From the NCBI GenBank assembly GCA_965226695.1, contig OZ245405.1:558001-622000 (forward strand): 64,000 bases of DNA. Reading direction: 5' to 3'. The first letter of the stretch is position 1. Each line of letters opens with the position of its first letter. Below the pieces are notes generated by a model that had not been told where the DNA came from, searched no databases, and saw only the letters and a program-made list of their open reading frames with translations. The DNA comes from CATOSD01 sp965226695 (GTDB lineage Bacteria > Chloroflexota > Dehalococcoidia > Lucifugimonadales > CATOSD01). Below are positions 24,537-33,100 of the stretch, piece after piece. The position numbers and the translations under genes were made by a program.

Positions 24537-25928
24537 TTAGCCCGGCTCGAACTGGTCTTCCACTCCGTTAAAATCGGCATCCACGATAATGAACTGGTGC
24601 TGGTAGAAATCGTGGAGCGTGCCGGCCTCTATCAGGGTCCTGTAATAGCTGTGCGACACCGACTCGGGGTTGGTTACGGTGATAGGGAACTTGCCCTGCA
24701 TGTCGAACGGCCACTCCCTCGACCTGAACACGGCGACGCCGTTGCTGATCGGTGCGGTGTACGCTTCGCCCCCAATGACGATCTGCGCCGTGCCCTCGGG
24801 CACTCCGTCAACGCCGACCATGATGACGTAGTCAAGCCTCCTGTCCTGATCGAGGTCTCTGAGGCCGAAGAAGTAGAAGGTCTCTCTGGCGCCCTCGTCG
24901 TGGTCGACGTAGTCCGTGAAGGTTACAGTTTCCTTGTACAGGCCGATGGGGAAGTTCTCCATCTTCAGGTCGTCGGCATAGAACCATCCGAATCCGAATA
25001 GAGAGCCGTCGGGCCGCCTGTCCCACTCAGTCTCGAAATTGTAGGTGGCGTACTCCTGCCCGTAGGCGTCGGCCACTTCCACGACGAAGCTCAAACGTTG
25101 GGTATCGATGTAGTAATGCCGGTCGTCGCCGGGACTTGTCGTTATCCATTCGGGAACGTCCACGAGCTCGTCCTCGGTTGCTCCCCACCACAATCTGCCG
25201 TCCGGGATGGCGTAGGACACGGCGAACTGCTGATCACCAACTTCTCCGTAGGGCCGGATGGCTTCGAGCACGTAGACGCCCTCATCCAGCTCCTTCCCAT
25301 TGAACACGGGCAGCGTGTCCAGGTAGTCCGCAAGCGGGTAGCCGTTCAGCTCCGGGACCAAGGTCTCCCACATGGCTACGACGTCACTGCGGTTGGGGCG
25401 CCAGTCCGGGTCTTCCCGAATCGTTTCGTAGTAAAGGGACAGAAGCTCCCTCATGAAGTCCGGGTTCTCCCTGATCAACATCTGGACGGTCGTTGCGGCT
25501 ATGGAGTACCTGTTGGCAGCGCCGCTGGGTGGGTTCCAGAAGTCTCCGGCGCCCGTCCACCTGAGGTTCTTTATGGCGTCGTAGTTGACGGTCTTCGAGC
25601 TCCAGTACTGGAAGGGCTTCTCTTCCAGAAGCTGGATGCTCGCCGGGTCGTTGGGGTAGCTGCGCACGTACTCGTGGACAATCTCGAACGCAACGCCCTC
25701 GGCCGTTCCTTCTTCGAAGCCGCTCAGGGCGGTGTCGTACTCCCAGTTCTCGTCGCTGGTCATTCCGTATCGGCCTGTCCACACGTGCACGAACTCGTGG
25801 ATTATCAGCCTCGGTATGAAGCTCGTGTCGGTCAGGAACGTCCTCCCGCTGTCGACCACTACAAAACTGTCGCTGGACTCGCCCAAATTCTCGATGTAGA
25901 CATTGAAAGTCTCCGCCGCGTCGGTCAT
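24537..25928 (-). CDS. HExxH zinc metallopeptidase-like protein (probably the C-terminal part of a frame-split lipoprotein)
   Basis: A 463-residue protein whose N-terminal third carries IIHEFVHVWTGRYG, an HExxH zinc site, followed 25-35 residues later by GFEEGTAEG, which supplies the third ligand in gluzincins. The rest (VSYAIPDGRLWWGATEDELV; FFGLRDLDQDRRLDYVIMVG) is beta-rich and unassigned. It has no signal peptide of its own; its ATG overlaps the TGA of the lipoprotein segment at 25925-26149 (ATGA). The two together would make a secreted lipoprotein protease with a Thr/Pro linker, so either a frameshift split one gene or the pair is translationally coupled. Confidence 0.65.
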   Translation of the reverse strand: MTDAAETFNVYIENLGESSDSFVVVDSGRTFLTDTSFIPRLIIHEFVHVWTGRYGMTSDENWEYDTALSGFEEGTAEGVAFEIVHEYVRSYPNDPASIQLLEEKPFQYWSSKTVNYDAIKNLRWTGAGDFWNPPSGAANRYSIAATTVQMLIRENPDFMRELLSLYYETIREDPDWRPNRSDVVAMWETLVPELNGYPLADYLDTLPVFNGKELDEGVYVLEAIRPYGEVGDQQFAVSYAIPDGRLWWGATEDELVDVPEWITTSPGDDRHYYIDTQRLSFVVEVADAYGQEYATYNFETEWDRRPDGSLFGFGWFYADDLKMENFPIGLYKETVTFTDYVDHDEGARETFYFFGLRDLDQDRRLDYVIMVGVDGVPEGTAQIVIGGEAYTAPISNGVAVFRSREWPFDMQGKFPITVTNPESVSHSYYRTLIEAGTLHDFYQHQFIIVDADFNGVEDQFEPG

Positions 25929-26149
25929 CCTGTCGCCGTCGGCACTGGGGTAGGTGTGGCCGTGGGCTGCGGCGTGGCTGTCGCCGTTGGTTCGGGAACA
26001 GGCGCGGGAGTGGAGGAGGCGGTAGTTGCTGGCGTTGCGGGGAGTGCGGGCGGCGTGACGCCTTCCTGCGGGTCGCCGGTGCAGGCGGCTATGGCCAGGG
26101 CGAGCAGGCACAACAGTGAGGAAAAGCCGGCAAGGCGGGAGCTGTTCAA
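25925..26149 (-). CDS. lipoprotein signal plus Thr/Pro linker, frame-split from the metallopeptidase
   Basis: A 74-residue frame with a clear lipoprotein signal (SLLCLLALAIAAC then TGD, lipobox AIAAC) followed by a linker rich in Pro, Ala and Thr (TATPQPTATPTPVPTATG). It ends at a TGA that overlaps the next ATG. On its own it has no domain. The M28 peptidase at 42233 has the same lipobox-plus-linker build in one frame, which argues that this is the head of the metallopeptidase. Confidence 0.6.
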   Translation of the reverse strand: MNSSRLAGFSSLLCLLALAIAACTGDPQEGVTPPALPATPATTASSTPAPVPEPTATATPQPTATPTPVPTATG

Positions 26150-26170
26150 GTTGGGTTTCCTGGCGTATTC

Positions 26171-26308
26171 TCTATACGCTTCCTCTCCGTCGACGCGAGA
26201 GGATTGAGAGCCTGCCCTGAGCCTGCCGAATGGGTGAGGGTGAAGATTCTGGCGCGACTCCGGATCACCCTCACCCTAACCCTCTCCCTCGAGGGAGAGA
26301 GGACATTG
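26171..26308. repeat. dispersed repeat carrying a 24-bp element
   Basis: CCTCTCCGTCGACGCGAGAGG, ATTGAG, the 24-bp unit at 26209-26232 (AGCCTGCCCTGAGCC then TGCCGAATG), GGTGAGGGTGAAG, and CACCCTCACCCTAACCCTCT further on. Compare GGATTGAGGTGAGGGTGA at 288-305 without the unit. Confidence 0.75.
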
Positions 26309-26319
26309 GAAGCGTCCTC

Positions 26320-26970
26320 TTACTGCTTGCTGAAGCGCGACCTGAGCTGCTGGGTGACCTGCTGGCGCAGTTCGTCGCCTTCTCGCCGCAGCAGGTCCAG
26401 CTCCGCCTCGAGCCGCCTGGAGGTCGAGTGCTCTTCCAGCAGCGCCTGCTTCTCCTGCAGGCTCGCCTGGAGCATACCGCCAATGAAGTAGGACAGGTCG
26501 AGCGGGTCGGCGGGCAGCCGGGATTCTCGCACCCAGCCGCCGTTGAGCCCGTAGCGCAGCCGCACGTGCTCGGTGGCCGCCTTGCGAATCTGCGCCATCT
26601 CCGTGGGAGGCACGTCCACTTCGACTTCGTCCGCAAGCAGCCTCACGTCGGCGGCCAGGTAGGGAAGTTGCTGCGAAATCTCCACTATCTCGAATCTCTC
26701 GCTCCCGAAGATGGATATGAAGAAGCGGTCTCCCGACACGCGGTTTACGTGCACGATGTCCGCCACGGTGCCCACCGAGTGCGGCGTCGCCGGGTCGCCA
26801 ACCTCCGCGCCCTCCTGGATGAGCGTCACACCGAACCTGGAATCCCCGTCCAGGCAGTCCTTCAGCATCTGCTTGTAGCGCTCCTCGAATATCTGAAGGG
26901 GTATCGACGTGTTGGGAAACATCACGACGTTCAGAGGGAAGAGAGGAAGGCGGATAAGGTCATCGGGCAT
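26320..26970 (-). CDS. LON N-terminal (substrate-binding) domain protein
   Basis: A 216-residue protein starting LIRLPLFPLNVVMFPNTSIP then LQIFEERYKQMLKDCL, the hallmark of the Lon protease substrate-binding domain, without the ATPase or protease parts. A helical coiled tail (QASLQEKQALLEEHSTSRRLEAEL) follows. Stand-alone Lon-N proteins are widespread; they are presumed to bind unfolded or tagged proteins but are poorly understood. It is divergent from modC. Confidence 0.85.
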   Translation of the reverse strand: MPDDLIRLPLFPLNVVMFPNTSIPLQIFEERYKQMLKDCLDGDSRFGVTLIQEGAEVGDPATPHSVGTVADIVHVNRVSGDRFFISIFGSERFEIVEISQQLPYLAADVRLLADEVEVDVPPTEMAQIRKAATEHVRLRYGLNGGWVRESRLPADPLDLSYFIGGMLQASLQEKQALLEEHSTSRRLEAELDLLRREGDELRQQVTQQLRSRFSKQ

Positions 26971-27091
26971 CTAATTGGCGGCTCCTGTCCAGTTTGTGCG
27001 AGTATATAGCGCGCGCGGGCGCGTTGCCAGCGGCGGGCGGGACGTGTGGAGTGTTGGGGAGAGGGCGCGGAGTACGCGAGGGTGAGATTAC

Positions 27092-28180
27092 TTGACGCCA
27101 CTGATGAGGCTGCGGGTGAAGAAGCGGTTCGCCGGGTTCGCCCTTGATTGCGAGGCGGAGTTTTCTCACGGCGTAACGGCGATATTCGGGCCGTCGGGCA
27201 GCGGCAAGACCACCCTGCTCAACTGCATCGCCGGTCTTGTGACGCCGGACGAGGGCGAGATCGAGGCGATGGGCCGCGTCGTCTTCTCCAGCTCGAGCCG
27301 CCGGAACGAGCCGCCGGAGCGCAGGCGCTTCGGTTACGTCTTCCAGGACTCGGCGCTGTTTCCGCATATGAGCGTGCGCGAAAACATCACGTACGGCTAC
27401 AGGCTCACGCCGAAGCGCCTGCGCAGGACTGATCCGTCGAGGCTCGTGGAGTTGCTCGGGCTTGGCGCGCTGGTGGACCGGCGAGTCGGGGGCCTGTCGG
27501 GCGGGGAGCGCCAGCGGGTGGCGCTGGCCCGGGCACTGGCCGTATCGCCGGAACTGCTGCTGCTGGACGAGCCGCTCGCCTCGCTGGACGCCGGCTTCCG
27601 CGGCGTGATAATCGAGCACCTCAAGAGCGTCAGGCGTGAGCTGGGTACGTCCATGGCCTACGTGTCCCACTCGATTTCAGAGGTGTCGGCGCTGGCCGAC
27701 ACGACCCTGGTGCTGGTCGACGGGCGCAAGGCCATACACGACAGGACGCCGCGCGTAGTGGTGCATCCGGCGATAGCGGACTTCGCGGACTACCACGGGC
27801 TTGAGAACCTGCTCCAGGCCAGGGTCGAGTCGACCGGGGCGGGCGACGGCCTGGCCGAGCTGCGGGTCGGCAAGGCGCGGCTGCTAGCCCGCGCCGCCGG
27901 CCGGAGTACGGGCGAGGTGGTGACGGCGTCCATTCGCGCGGGCGACGTGATTCTGACGACGGACCCTCCTTCCAGAATGAGCGCCCGCAACGTGATACCG
28001 GCCGCTATCGAGGAGATTCACACGCTGTCGCGCGGCGGCAGGGTGCTGGTGTACTGCGACGTGGGCGAGCGGCTGATGGTAGAAATCACGCGGGGCGCCC
28101 TCGAGGAGCTCACCCTGCGCCCGGGCATGGCCGTACACCTTATCATCAAGGCCAACAGCATTTGGGTGCACGCGCCTTGA
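27092..28180 (+). CDS. modC: molybdate-type ABC transporter ATP-binding protein
   Basis: A 362-residue ABC ATPase: Walker A GPSGSGKT (about residues 30-37), Q-loop FQDSALFPHMSVREN, signature LSGGERQRVALARAL, Walker B LLLLDEPLASLD, H-loop AYVSHSISEV. The C-terminal third has the TOBE/Mop-like fold (SARNVIPAAIEEIHTLSRGG; LRPGMAVHLIIKANSIWV) that marks ModC and binds oxyanion. The usual modA and modB are not beside it, so the permease must be elsewhere. It starts at TTG. Confidence 0.85.
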   Translation: MTPLMRLRVKKRFAGFALDCEAEFSHGVTAIFGPSGSGKTTLLNCIAGLVTPDEGEIEAMGRVVFSSSSRRNEPPERRRFGYVFQDSALFPHMSVRENITYGYRLTPKRLRRTDPSRLVELLGLGALVDRRVGGLSGGERQRVALARALAVSPELLLLDEPLASLDAGFRGVIIEHLKSVRRELGTSMAYVSHSISEVSALADTTLVLVDGRKAIHDRTPRVVVHPAIADFADYHGLENLLQARVESTGAGDGLAELRVGKARLLARAAGRSTGEVVTASIRAGDVILTTDPPSRMSARNVIPAAIEEIHTLSRGGRVLVYCDVGERLMVEITRGALEELTLRPGMAVHLIIKANSIWVHAP

Positions 28181-28256
28181 CGCGGGCGCAGGCGCCGCCG
28201 GTGGATTCCGGCTCGGGGGCCGGAATGACGGAGGATGGGGCCGGCCAAAAGTGAGA

Positions 28257-28277
28257 GGAGCCGCGTTGAGCGGCTCC
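28257..28277. terminator. GGAGCCGC/GCGGCTCC hairpin between convergent genes
   Basis: An eight-base perfect stem with a five-base loop between the ends of modC (+) and the bifunctional nuclease gene (-). T-rich stretches are weak on both sides (ACTTTTGG on the minus side), so it may serve both genes. Confidence 0.5.
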
Positions 28278-28306
28278 CCTGTTGTTTGCCGTTGGTTGTA
28301 AACGTT

Positions 28307-28891
28307 CTAGCCGGTGGGCCCCTGCTCCTGTTCACTCTCGCCGAGGTTTTCCAGGTTCACTTTCTCGCCGAGGTCCAGGTTGAGCGTGTTCAGGAACGGC
28401 TCGAAGGCCGACATGCGCGACAATTCGTCGGCGGTCACCGGGGTGGCCGGCTTCTGCTCACGGCCCGTTACTACTGCCTTCCCCGTCTCGGCGTCCATCT
28501 GGACGCCGCCCTTCTTAAGAACCGACTCCTCGGCGAAGATGGGCGAATCTGAGCGCACGGCCAGCGCTATGGCGTCGCTGGGCCGCGAGTCCACCTCCAG
28601 CTTGTTGCCGTTGTGGCTCAGCACTATCTTGGCGTAGAAGGTGTCGTCGGTCAGGTCGGACACGACGATGTGTTCGACCGAGGCGCCCAGGTTGTCGATG
28701 ACGGACCCCAGCAGGTCGTGGGTGAGCGGCCGGGGCACGGATACTTCTTGCAGCTTCAGCGCGATGGAGTCGGCTTCATTTGGCCCAATCCAGATTGGGA
28801 GGTAGCTGTCCGACCCCTTCGCTCGCAAGATTACGACGCGCTGGTAGTTCTGCATGCTCACGCGGATGCTGTCAATGACCATTTCGTGCAT
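28307..28891 (-). CDS. bifunctional nuclease family protein (DUF151)
   Basis: A 194-residue protein: EMVIDSIRVSMQNYQRVVIL, YLPIWIGPNEADSIALKLQ (about residues 30-48), RPLTHDLLGSVIDNLGASVE and VDSRPSDAIALAVRSDSPIFAEESVLKK are the full DUF151/BFN signature. The family has reported RNase/DNase activity in plants; the bacterial role is unclear. A variable C-terminal tail rich in Glu and Gln follows. It is transcribed away from DUF951/pyrF upstream in the same direction. Confidence 0.9.
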   Translation of the reverse strand: MHEMVIDSIRVSMQNYQRVVILRAKGSDSYLPIWIGPNEADSIALKLQEVSVPRPLTHDLLGSVIDNLGASVEHIVVSDLTDDTFYAKIVLSHNGNKLEVDSRPSDAIALAVRSDSPIFAEESVLKKGGVQMDAETGKAVVTGREQKPATPVTADELSRMSAFEPFLNTLNLDLGEKVNLENLGESEQEQGPTG

Positions 28892-28988
28892 TTCCAGTTC
28901 CTCCCGATTTTTCCAATTGGCCCTGTTATCAGGTTAGGCGCCATTTTATTGGTACTAATTTGCCAATGTCAACGCGCTAAACACCAAT

Positions 28989-29186
28989 TCAGGTCAACTT
29001 TCGAGCAGTTTCGACGACTGCCCTCACGCGCCTTTCCAGCGCCGACCTGGCGATCAGTGTTCGCCGGTCGCATCGCAGGCAGCGCAAACCGATGTCGGCT
29101 CCCAGCCGCACGACCTCCCATTCGAAGCTGCCGCACGGGTGCGCCTTCTTCAGCCGCACTACGTTCCCCATGCGAAGTTCTAGCAC
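28989..29186 (-). CDS. DUF951 family protein
   Basis: A 65-residue protein with the DUF951 signature MGNVVRLKKAHPCGSFEWEV, then RLGADIGLRCLRCDRR with a CxxC, and RSALERRV. It is a small SH3-like zinc-binding protein conserved in Firmicutes and Chloroflexota, of unknown role. The GTG start overlaps the end of pyrF by seven bases; the in-frame ATG five codons later is the alternative. Confidence 0.85.
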   Translation of the reverse strand: MLELRMGNVVRLKKAHPCGSFEWEVVRLGADIGLRCLRCDRRTLIARSALERRVRAVVETARKLT

Positions 29187-30016
29187 CAGTCCGCGTCCTC
29201 CCGCGCCAGCACGGCGTTGATTTCGTCGCGCAGCCGCGTGGCGGCCGTTCGGGCTGCGTCCGCGAAGTCGCCGGCGCCACGGGAGGCGTACGTTACGCCC
29301 CGCGACGAGGCTATCATCAGGTTGCGGGGGCCGCCGTCCAGTCCCAGCCGCACCGACTCCTCCAGGTCTCCGCCCTGCGCGCCGACGCCCGGCACCAGCA
29401 GCGGCATTCCCGGGCAGTGCGCCCGCACCGCGGCTATCTCACGCGGATAGGTGGCTCCGACCACCAGGCCCACGTTGCCGCGCGTGTTCCAGTCCGCCGC
29501 CCGCTTCGCCAGCAGCTCGTAGAGCGGCGTGCCGCCGTCGGCGTTCGAGCGCAGGTCCTGGAACTCGTCCGCTCCCGGGTTCGACGAGCGGCACCAGACG
29601 ATTACTCCTTTGTCGGCGTAGTCCAGAAAGGGCTCGAGGGCGTCGCCGCCGGCGTAGGCGTTTACCGTTGCGGCGTCGAAGCCCCACACGTCGAAGAGCG
29701 CCCTGGCGTAGTGCGTGTTCGTCGAAGCGATGTCGCCGCGCTTGGCGTCCCCTACTATGACGATGCCGGGCGCGGCATCGCGAATATGGTCGAGAGTCCG
29801 CTCAAGCGCGTCGAAACCCTCGCGGCCCAGCGCCTCGTAGAACGGCAGATTTGGCTTGTAGGCGCAGACGAGATCCCGCGTGGCGTCGACGATCGCGCGG
29901 TTGAACTCGGCAACGTCGGGCACCGCCATCAGCTCCGGGTCGGGATCGAGGCCCACGCACAGCAGGCTTCGGTTGGCGGCGGACGCCGCTGCCAGTCTTT
30001 CTACAAACCCTTTCAA
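29180..30016 (-). CDS. pyrF: orotidine 5'-phosphate decarboxylase (type 2)
   Basis: A 278-residue TIM-barrel enzyme that converts OMP to UMP. LLCVGLDPDPELM near residue 18, YKPNLPFYEALG, and the catalytic DAKRGDI (about residues 90-96) are the signatures; the length and the KPNLPFYEALGREG form place it in the longer type 2 group. Starts at TTG. Its stop overlaps the DUF951 gene, so the two are coupled. Confidence 0.9.
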   Translation of the reverse strand: MKGFVERLAAASAANRSLLCVGLDPDPELMAVPDVAEFNRAIVDATRDLVCAYKPNLPFYEALGREGFDALERTLDHIRDAAPGIVIVGDAKRGDIASTNTHYARALFDVWGFDAATVNAYAGGDALEPFLDYADKGVIVWCRSSNPGADEFQDLRSNADGGTPLYELLAKRAADWNTRGNVGLVVGATYPREIAAVRAHCPGMPLLVPGVGAQGGDLEESVRLGLDGGPRNLMIASSRGVTYASRGAGDFADAARTAATRLRDEINAVLAREDADWC

Positions 30017-30190
30017 TTCGTCCCTCTCACATCGTTCCTCAAGCTCACACTACCCTTATGGCGAGGGCGTAGTCAACCCCGGCGATTCCGCATCCGCCGC
30101 GTGGGGTGTGCGGAAGTGAGTTGAGCTGGAGCCAGCCTGCCGCTGCAAGTGGTGCGACAGGCTGCCTGTGACAGGGGTTTTCGGCGAAAA

Positions 30191-30317
30191 GTGTGTCATT
30201 TTGGGACATTCTGTGCCATTTCGTAGCTGGGAGCACGGCGGATGGTGACGTTCGGGGGACGTTGTGAGGGCTGGTTTGGGAGGGAAAGTTCCGAAATGTC
30301 ACGGAAATGACACAGTG
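30191..30317. repeat. MITE-like element, 127 bp, imperfect inverted ends
   Basis: Left end GTGTGTCATTTTGGGACATT and right end complement CACTGTGTCATTTCCGTGAC pair imperfectly over about 25 bases. A second element at 57974-58089 has the same design (CTGTCTCATTTCTGTTACAT and CTGTCTCATTTTGTAACATT). No coding content. Confidence 0.55.
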
Positions 30318-30710
30318 TAAGGGAGGTATTCACCCCAGCCCTCTCCCGTACAGGGAGAGGGGGATGGCCGGTCGTTGTCGGCGATGGGTGGTGTCGGTGG
30401 GTCATGGGTGGGAGGCTAGCACGGATGTGCGGGGGAATCAAGAGGGGTTGGGGCTATCGCGTACTACTCCAGAGTCGTTGGCGCTGATACGAAATGGGTA
30501 CGTTTTGGCGCGTCTATGAGCCAATTCAGGGGACTTACAGGTCCCAAGTGGCACTCGATTGCGCGGTTTCGGGGCAGGTTTTTGAGCCTTCAGGTGTGAG
30601 GGCGGGCCTGATTTGGGGCCGAGAAGTTGGTGTGCGATTGCCCTAGGTGGGTGGGGGGTGCTTGCGTTCGCGCTTGAAGAAGCGCTCGGTGCTGCATACA
30701 GAGGTTTTCA

Positions 30711-30785
30711 GGGGGCTGAATCTGGCACTACACCGGGATCTCCGCAGTGCAGGCGCTTTAGATTCCTCGGCTACGCTCGGAATGG
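30711..30785 (+). repeat. 75-bp direct repeat, left copy
   Basis: Begins GGGGGCTGAATCTGGCACTA and ends GGCTACGCTCGGAATGGTA. The copy at 32636-32710 matches at most positions, including AGGCGCTTTAGATTCCTCGG. The pair encloses the three AT-richer genes. Confidence 0.75.
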
Positions 30786-30870
30786 TAGTTGAAAGGGGTT
30801 CCGTTTCTTTCATGGGGGTATAGGCTCGAACAGTCGGTGACTCTACACCCTGATCAGCATCCAGGTGAAG

Positions 30871-31158
30871 TCATCTAGCTCGAAAGTATGAGCTGTTGCC
30901 GCATCTTTCAAAGCGCATGTCGCCAGCTTGAACCGGCTTTATCAATGTTCCATATAGAGAGTTGTGTTTTTTCGCTGCTTGAGATCGAAAGAGGCCAGCC
31001 CTCTCCACAGCTTCTATAATGTCCCTTATGTGCATGTAGCCGCCATCCTGCTGAAGAACTACTCTTGCTCCATCTAAGAATGTCACAATTCTGCTCCCGG
31101 TTCCATTTCCATTTTTGGGGGCGTATGACCCTATCGTTGATTCTTCACCTTGAGGCAT
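30871..31158 (-). CDS. small protein with HARE-HTH-like winged helix
   Basis: A 95-residue protein. Residues about 37-95 (GGYMHIRDIIEAVERAGLF, KKHNSLYGTLIKPVQAG, RFERCGNSSYFRAR) have the spacing of a HARE-HTH domain, the winged helix shared by ASXL proteins, RNA polymerase delta and some restriction enzymes. The N-terminal third is low complexity (NGNGTGSR). It overlaps the end of the 169-residue gene upstream by 14 bases. Lower GC than the neighbours. Assignment is by eye and moderate. Confidence 0.55.
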   Translation of the reverse strand: MPQGEESTIGSYAPKNGNGTGSRIVTFLDGARVVLQQDGGYMHIRDIIEAVERAGLFRSQAAKKHNSLYGTLIKPVQAGDMRFERCGNSSYFRAR

Positions 31159-31654
31159 CTCTCATTAGTCGCTCAAATTCTTGGTCGACTTCCTGTTGCG
31201 TGATGCCGGCCTCTTCTAACCACGCAACCGTGCTCTTAGTGAAGAGTTCGTCTAGAGCCTCAAAGAAGTTTGCGGCCTCCTCGAGTTCCTCGATCATTAA
31301 GGTCCGTCCAGATTCGGACAAGATTTCTTTGGCACGGTCCCAGAAGTAGTCGTGTGCCAGCCAGTTCCTCTTATCACCCGCTTTGCTCAACTGCTCTTTG
31401 TCGTCTTCGCTCAACTGTGGGGCCATTCCGACCTTGTTTACCAATGTGCCTAGGGTCTTCGAAAAAAGGCCGTCAAGGATTTTGTCGCGTTCAGTCCCAC
31501 TGATGTTGTTTGGACCGGGCCCGTACTTCGTCACCAATATAAGAGCGAGCTGCCGCTCCAAGCATTGCGACCAGTACATCGCCAGCCCGAATCGGGCGAA
31601 CACCTCTCTTTTCTGCTCCGATTCAGAGTCGCGATACTCTCTAGCAGTTATCAC
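31145..31654 (-). CDS. hypothetical protein with HEPN-like RNxxxH motif
   Basis: A 169-residue, mainly helical, soluble protein. RNWLAH at residues 96-101 fits the R(N)x3H motif of HEPN ribonucleases, and it sits at the start of a helix after a charged helix, as expected (DDKEQLSKAGDK before, DYFWDRAKEIL after). The N-terminal helix has MYWSQCLERQLALIL. It is coupled to the HARE-HTH-like gene. AT-richer than the surrounding genome, so probably acquired. An RNase toxin or defence effector is a hypothesis. Confidence 0.55.
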   Translation of the reverse strand: MITAREYRDSESEQKREVFARFGLAMYWSQCLERQLALILVTKYGPGPNNISGTERDKILDGLFSKTLGTLVNKVGMAPQLSEDDKEQLSKAGDKRNWLAHDYFWDRAKEILSESGRTLMIEELEEAANFFEALDELFTKSTVAWLEEAGITQQEVDQEFERLMRDASR

Positions 31655-31722
31655 AGTTGCGTTTCCCTTTTGGGTCTAATTGTTTAGTTTAGATATGGAG
31701 CTTGCCATCTTGTCAACAGAGC

Positions 31723-32193
31723 CTAACTTGTCGGGCGCATAGGAATGCACCTCTCGTTCACTTCAATTGCCCTTGTAGAACCGCATTCACCATACTGGCA
31801 AACCCATAGATATTTGCCATTACTGGTCGAAAGGTATTCCAGACCCTCGCCACAATTGTTGCAGCACGACTTGCTTCGTTCCTTTGAATCCATTGTGAGG
31901 AAACACTGGATGTAGTCAGGCGAATTCTTGATGGCAGTGCCTTTGGGGTCTAAGCGCACCACCAACCGCCGGAATATTTCGAGTTTGCTCAGACCCACAC
32001 CATAACCACTAACCAGCGACTCCAGTTCGCATCTGACAACACACACCAGCGCCAGAAGGTGTCCACCTTCCCAGGTTCGGTCTGATTCCTGGCTGGTGAA
32101 TATGCAGATTCGGCAGTCATATGTGTCACCTCCATCTGCAACCGGCTCACTCCCCAGGCGCCCAGGGCACTCGCTGAATAAATGAACAGTCAT
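31723..32193 (-). CDS. hypothetical protein with C-terminal zinc ribbon
   Basis: About 156 residues from the ATG at 32193 (a TTG 18 bases upstream is the alternative). The C-terminal 45 residues have SCCNNCGEGLEYLSTSNG and WVCQYGECGSTRAI, two CxxC-like knuckles that suggest a zinc ribbon. The N-terminal part (CPGRLGSEP, DCRICIFTSQE) has more Cys pairs. No family recognised. It lies with the HEPN-like and HARE-HTH-like genes on the same strand in the AT-richer island. Confidence 0.45.
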   Translation of the reverse strand: MTVHLFSECPGRLGSEPVADGGDTYDCRICIFTSQESDRTWEGGHLLALVCVVRCELESLVSGYGVGLSKLEIFRRLVVRLDPKGTAIKNSPDYIQCFLTMDSKERSKSCCNNCGEGLEYLSTSNGKYLWVCQYGECGSTRAIEVNERCIPMRPTS

Positions 32194-32504
32194 GTCAATC
32201 GTACGTCCCAATCAATTGCCCGCTTCTCAACGTCATCGCCGCCCTTTTTGATCTTAACGGTGATCTTCAACCTCTTCCCTCCGGATTCTGTTTGGCCGCA
32301 TTCACCAACTTAGGGGCATCCGCATCGGTCCGGTGCGCTCCAAAACTTCGACCTACGAATCGAACGTTGCGCCCACCCTCGCCTCCTCGACTGGCGGTCT
32401 GACGCCCACGTTGAATCAGGCTACCTCAAAGTGCGCCGCTATGTAGACGGAACCGCGAAGGTAGCTATTCAGAGTTGAGGTTACGTGTGTTCTCAACCCT
32501 CACT

Positions 32505-32528
32505 CCCGTGTCGAGCACGGGGCAGGCT
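32505..32528 (-). repeat. 24-bp element, subfamily 1, in intergenic repeat
   Basis: On the minus strand AGCCTGCCCCGTGCT then CGACACGGG. It interrupts the larger repeat CCCTCAC...CTAGCCCTCTCCC at the same CTAG point as elsewhere. The TGTCGAGCACG form keeps the palindrome through two compensating changes. Confidence 0.8.
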
Positions 32529-32635
32529 CTAGCCCTCTCCCAGTCTTGGGAGAGGGGACTGACGCCTCGAGCGGATTGCTCTTTCACCTCGGCTCTGAAC
32601 AGTTACAACGTTCGGTGTGGTGTATGGCCAGTTTC

Positions 32636-32710
32636 GGGGGCTGAATCTGGTACTGCACTGAGGTCCGCAATTCAGGCGCTTTAGATTCCTCGGCCACGCT
32701 CGGAATGACA
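32636..32710 (+). repeat. 75-bp direct repeat, right copy
   Basis: GGGGGCTGAATCTGGTACTG through GGCCACGCTCGGAATGACA; partner of 30711-30785. Confidence 0.75.
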
Positions 32711-33100
32711 GTGGAGGGGCGCTCGGAGGGGCATGTGCGGTTCAAGCGAGAGCGCCGCCAAATGCTTACCCCGGTCAGCCCATCGAGCGGAAGGGAACGG
32801 GCGGAGACGGGCGAGTCAGAAACCGGCCTCTACAGCGGCCTATAGACTGGAGGAATAGGTAACAGTTGTTCGGAGACATAGGTGACACATTCTGTGGGTT
32901 GAGGTCCACGGCAGCGCATTTGGGGTAACTGTTCAGGCTTGATGAGACGTGCGCTCTCAGCCCTCACCCTAACCCTCTCCCAGTCTTGGGAGAGGGGACG
33001 GCGTGGGCGGATCTGAGCGGTTTTGCTACCGCGAACGCCGAGGGTTGGCCCGCGGTTTTCGATTGTGATACACTACACAAGCGTTTTTAGGAGGGCCTAC

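Larger units (their letters stand above)
30017..30870. other. gene-free 850-bp stretch with repeats
   Basis: No convincing gene. It contains an imperfect inverted-repeat element at 30191-30317, a dispersed CCCTCTCCC-type hairpin at 30333-30362, and the left copy of a 75-bp direct repeat at 30711-30785. The base composition shifts from high GC toward the AT-richer island. Confidence 0.6.
32194..33100. other. gene-free 900-bp stretch with repeats before the ATP synthase operon
   Basis: No convincing gene. It holds two dispersed CCCTCTCCCAGTCTTGGGAG hairpins (32529-32560 and 32967-32998), a 24-bp element (32505-32528), and the right 75-bp direct repeat (32636-32710). TGTGATACACT at 33064-33074 may be an extended -10 for the atp operon. 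Confidence 0.55.

Noticed and set aside
32194..33100. Small open frames containing PVSSTGQA-like peptide
   Set aside because: These result from the 24-bp element and intergenic repeats, not from a gene.
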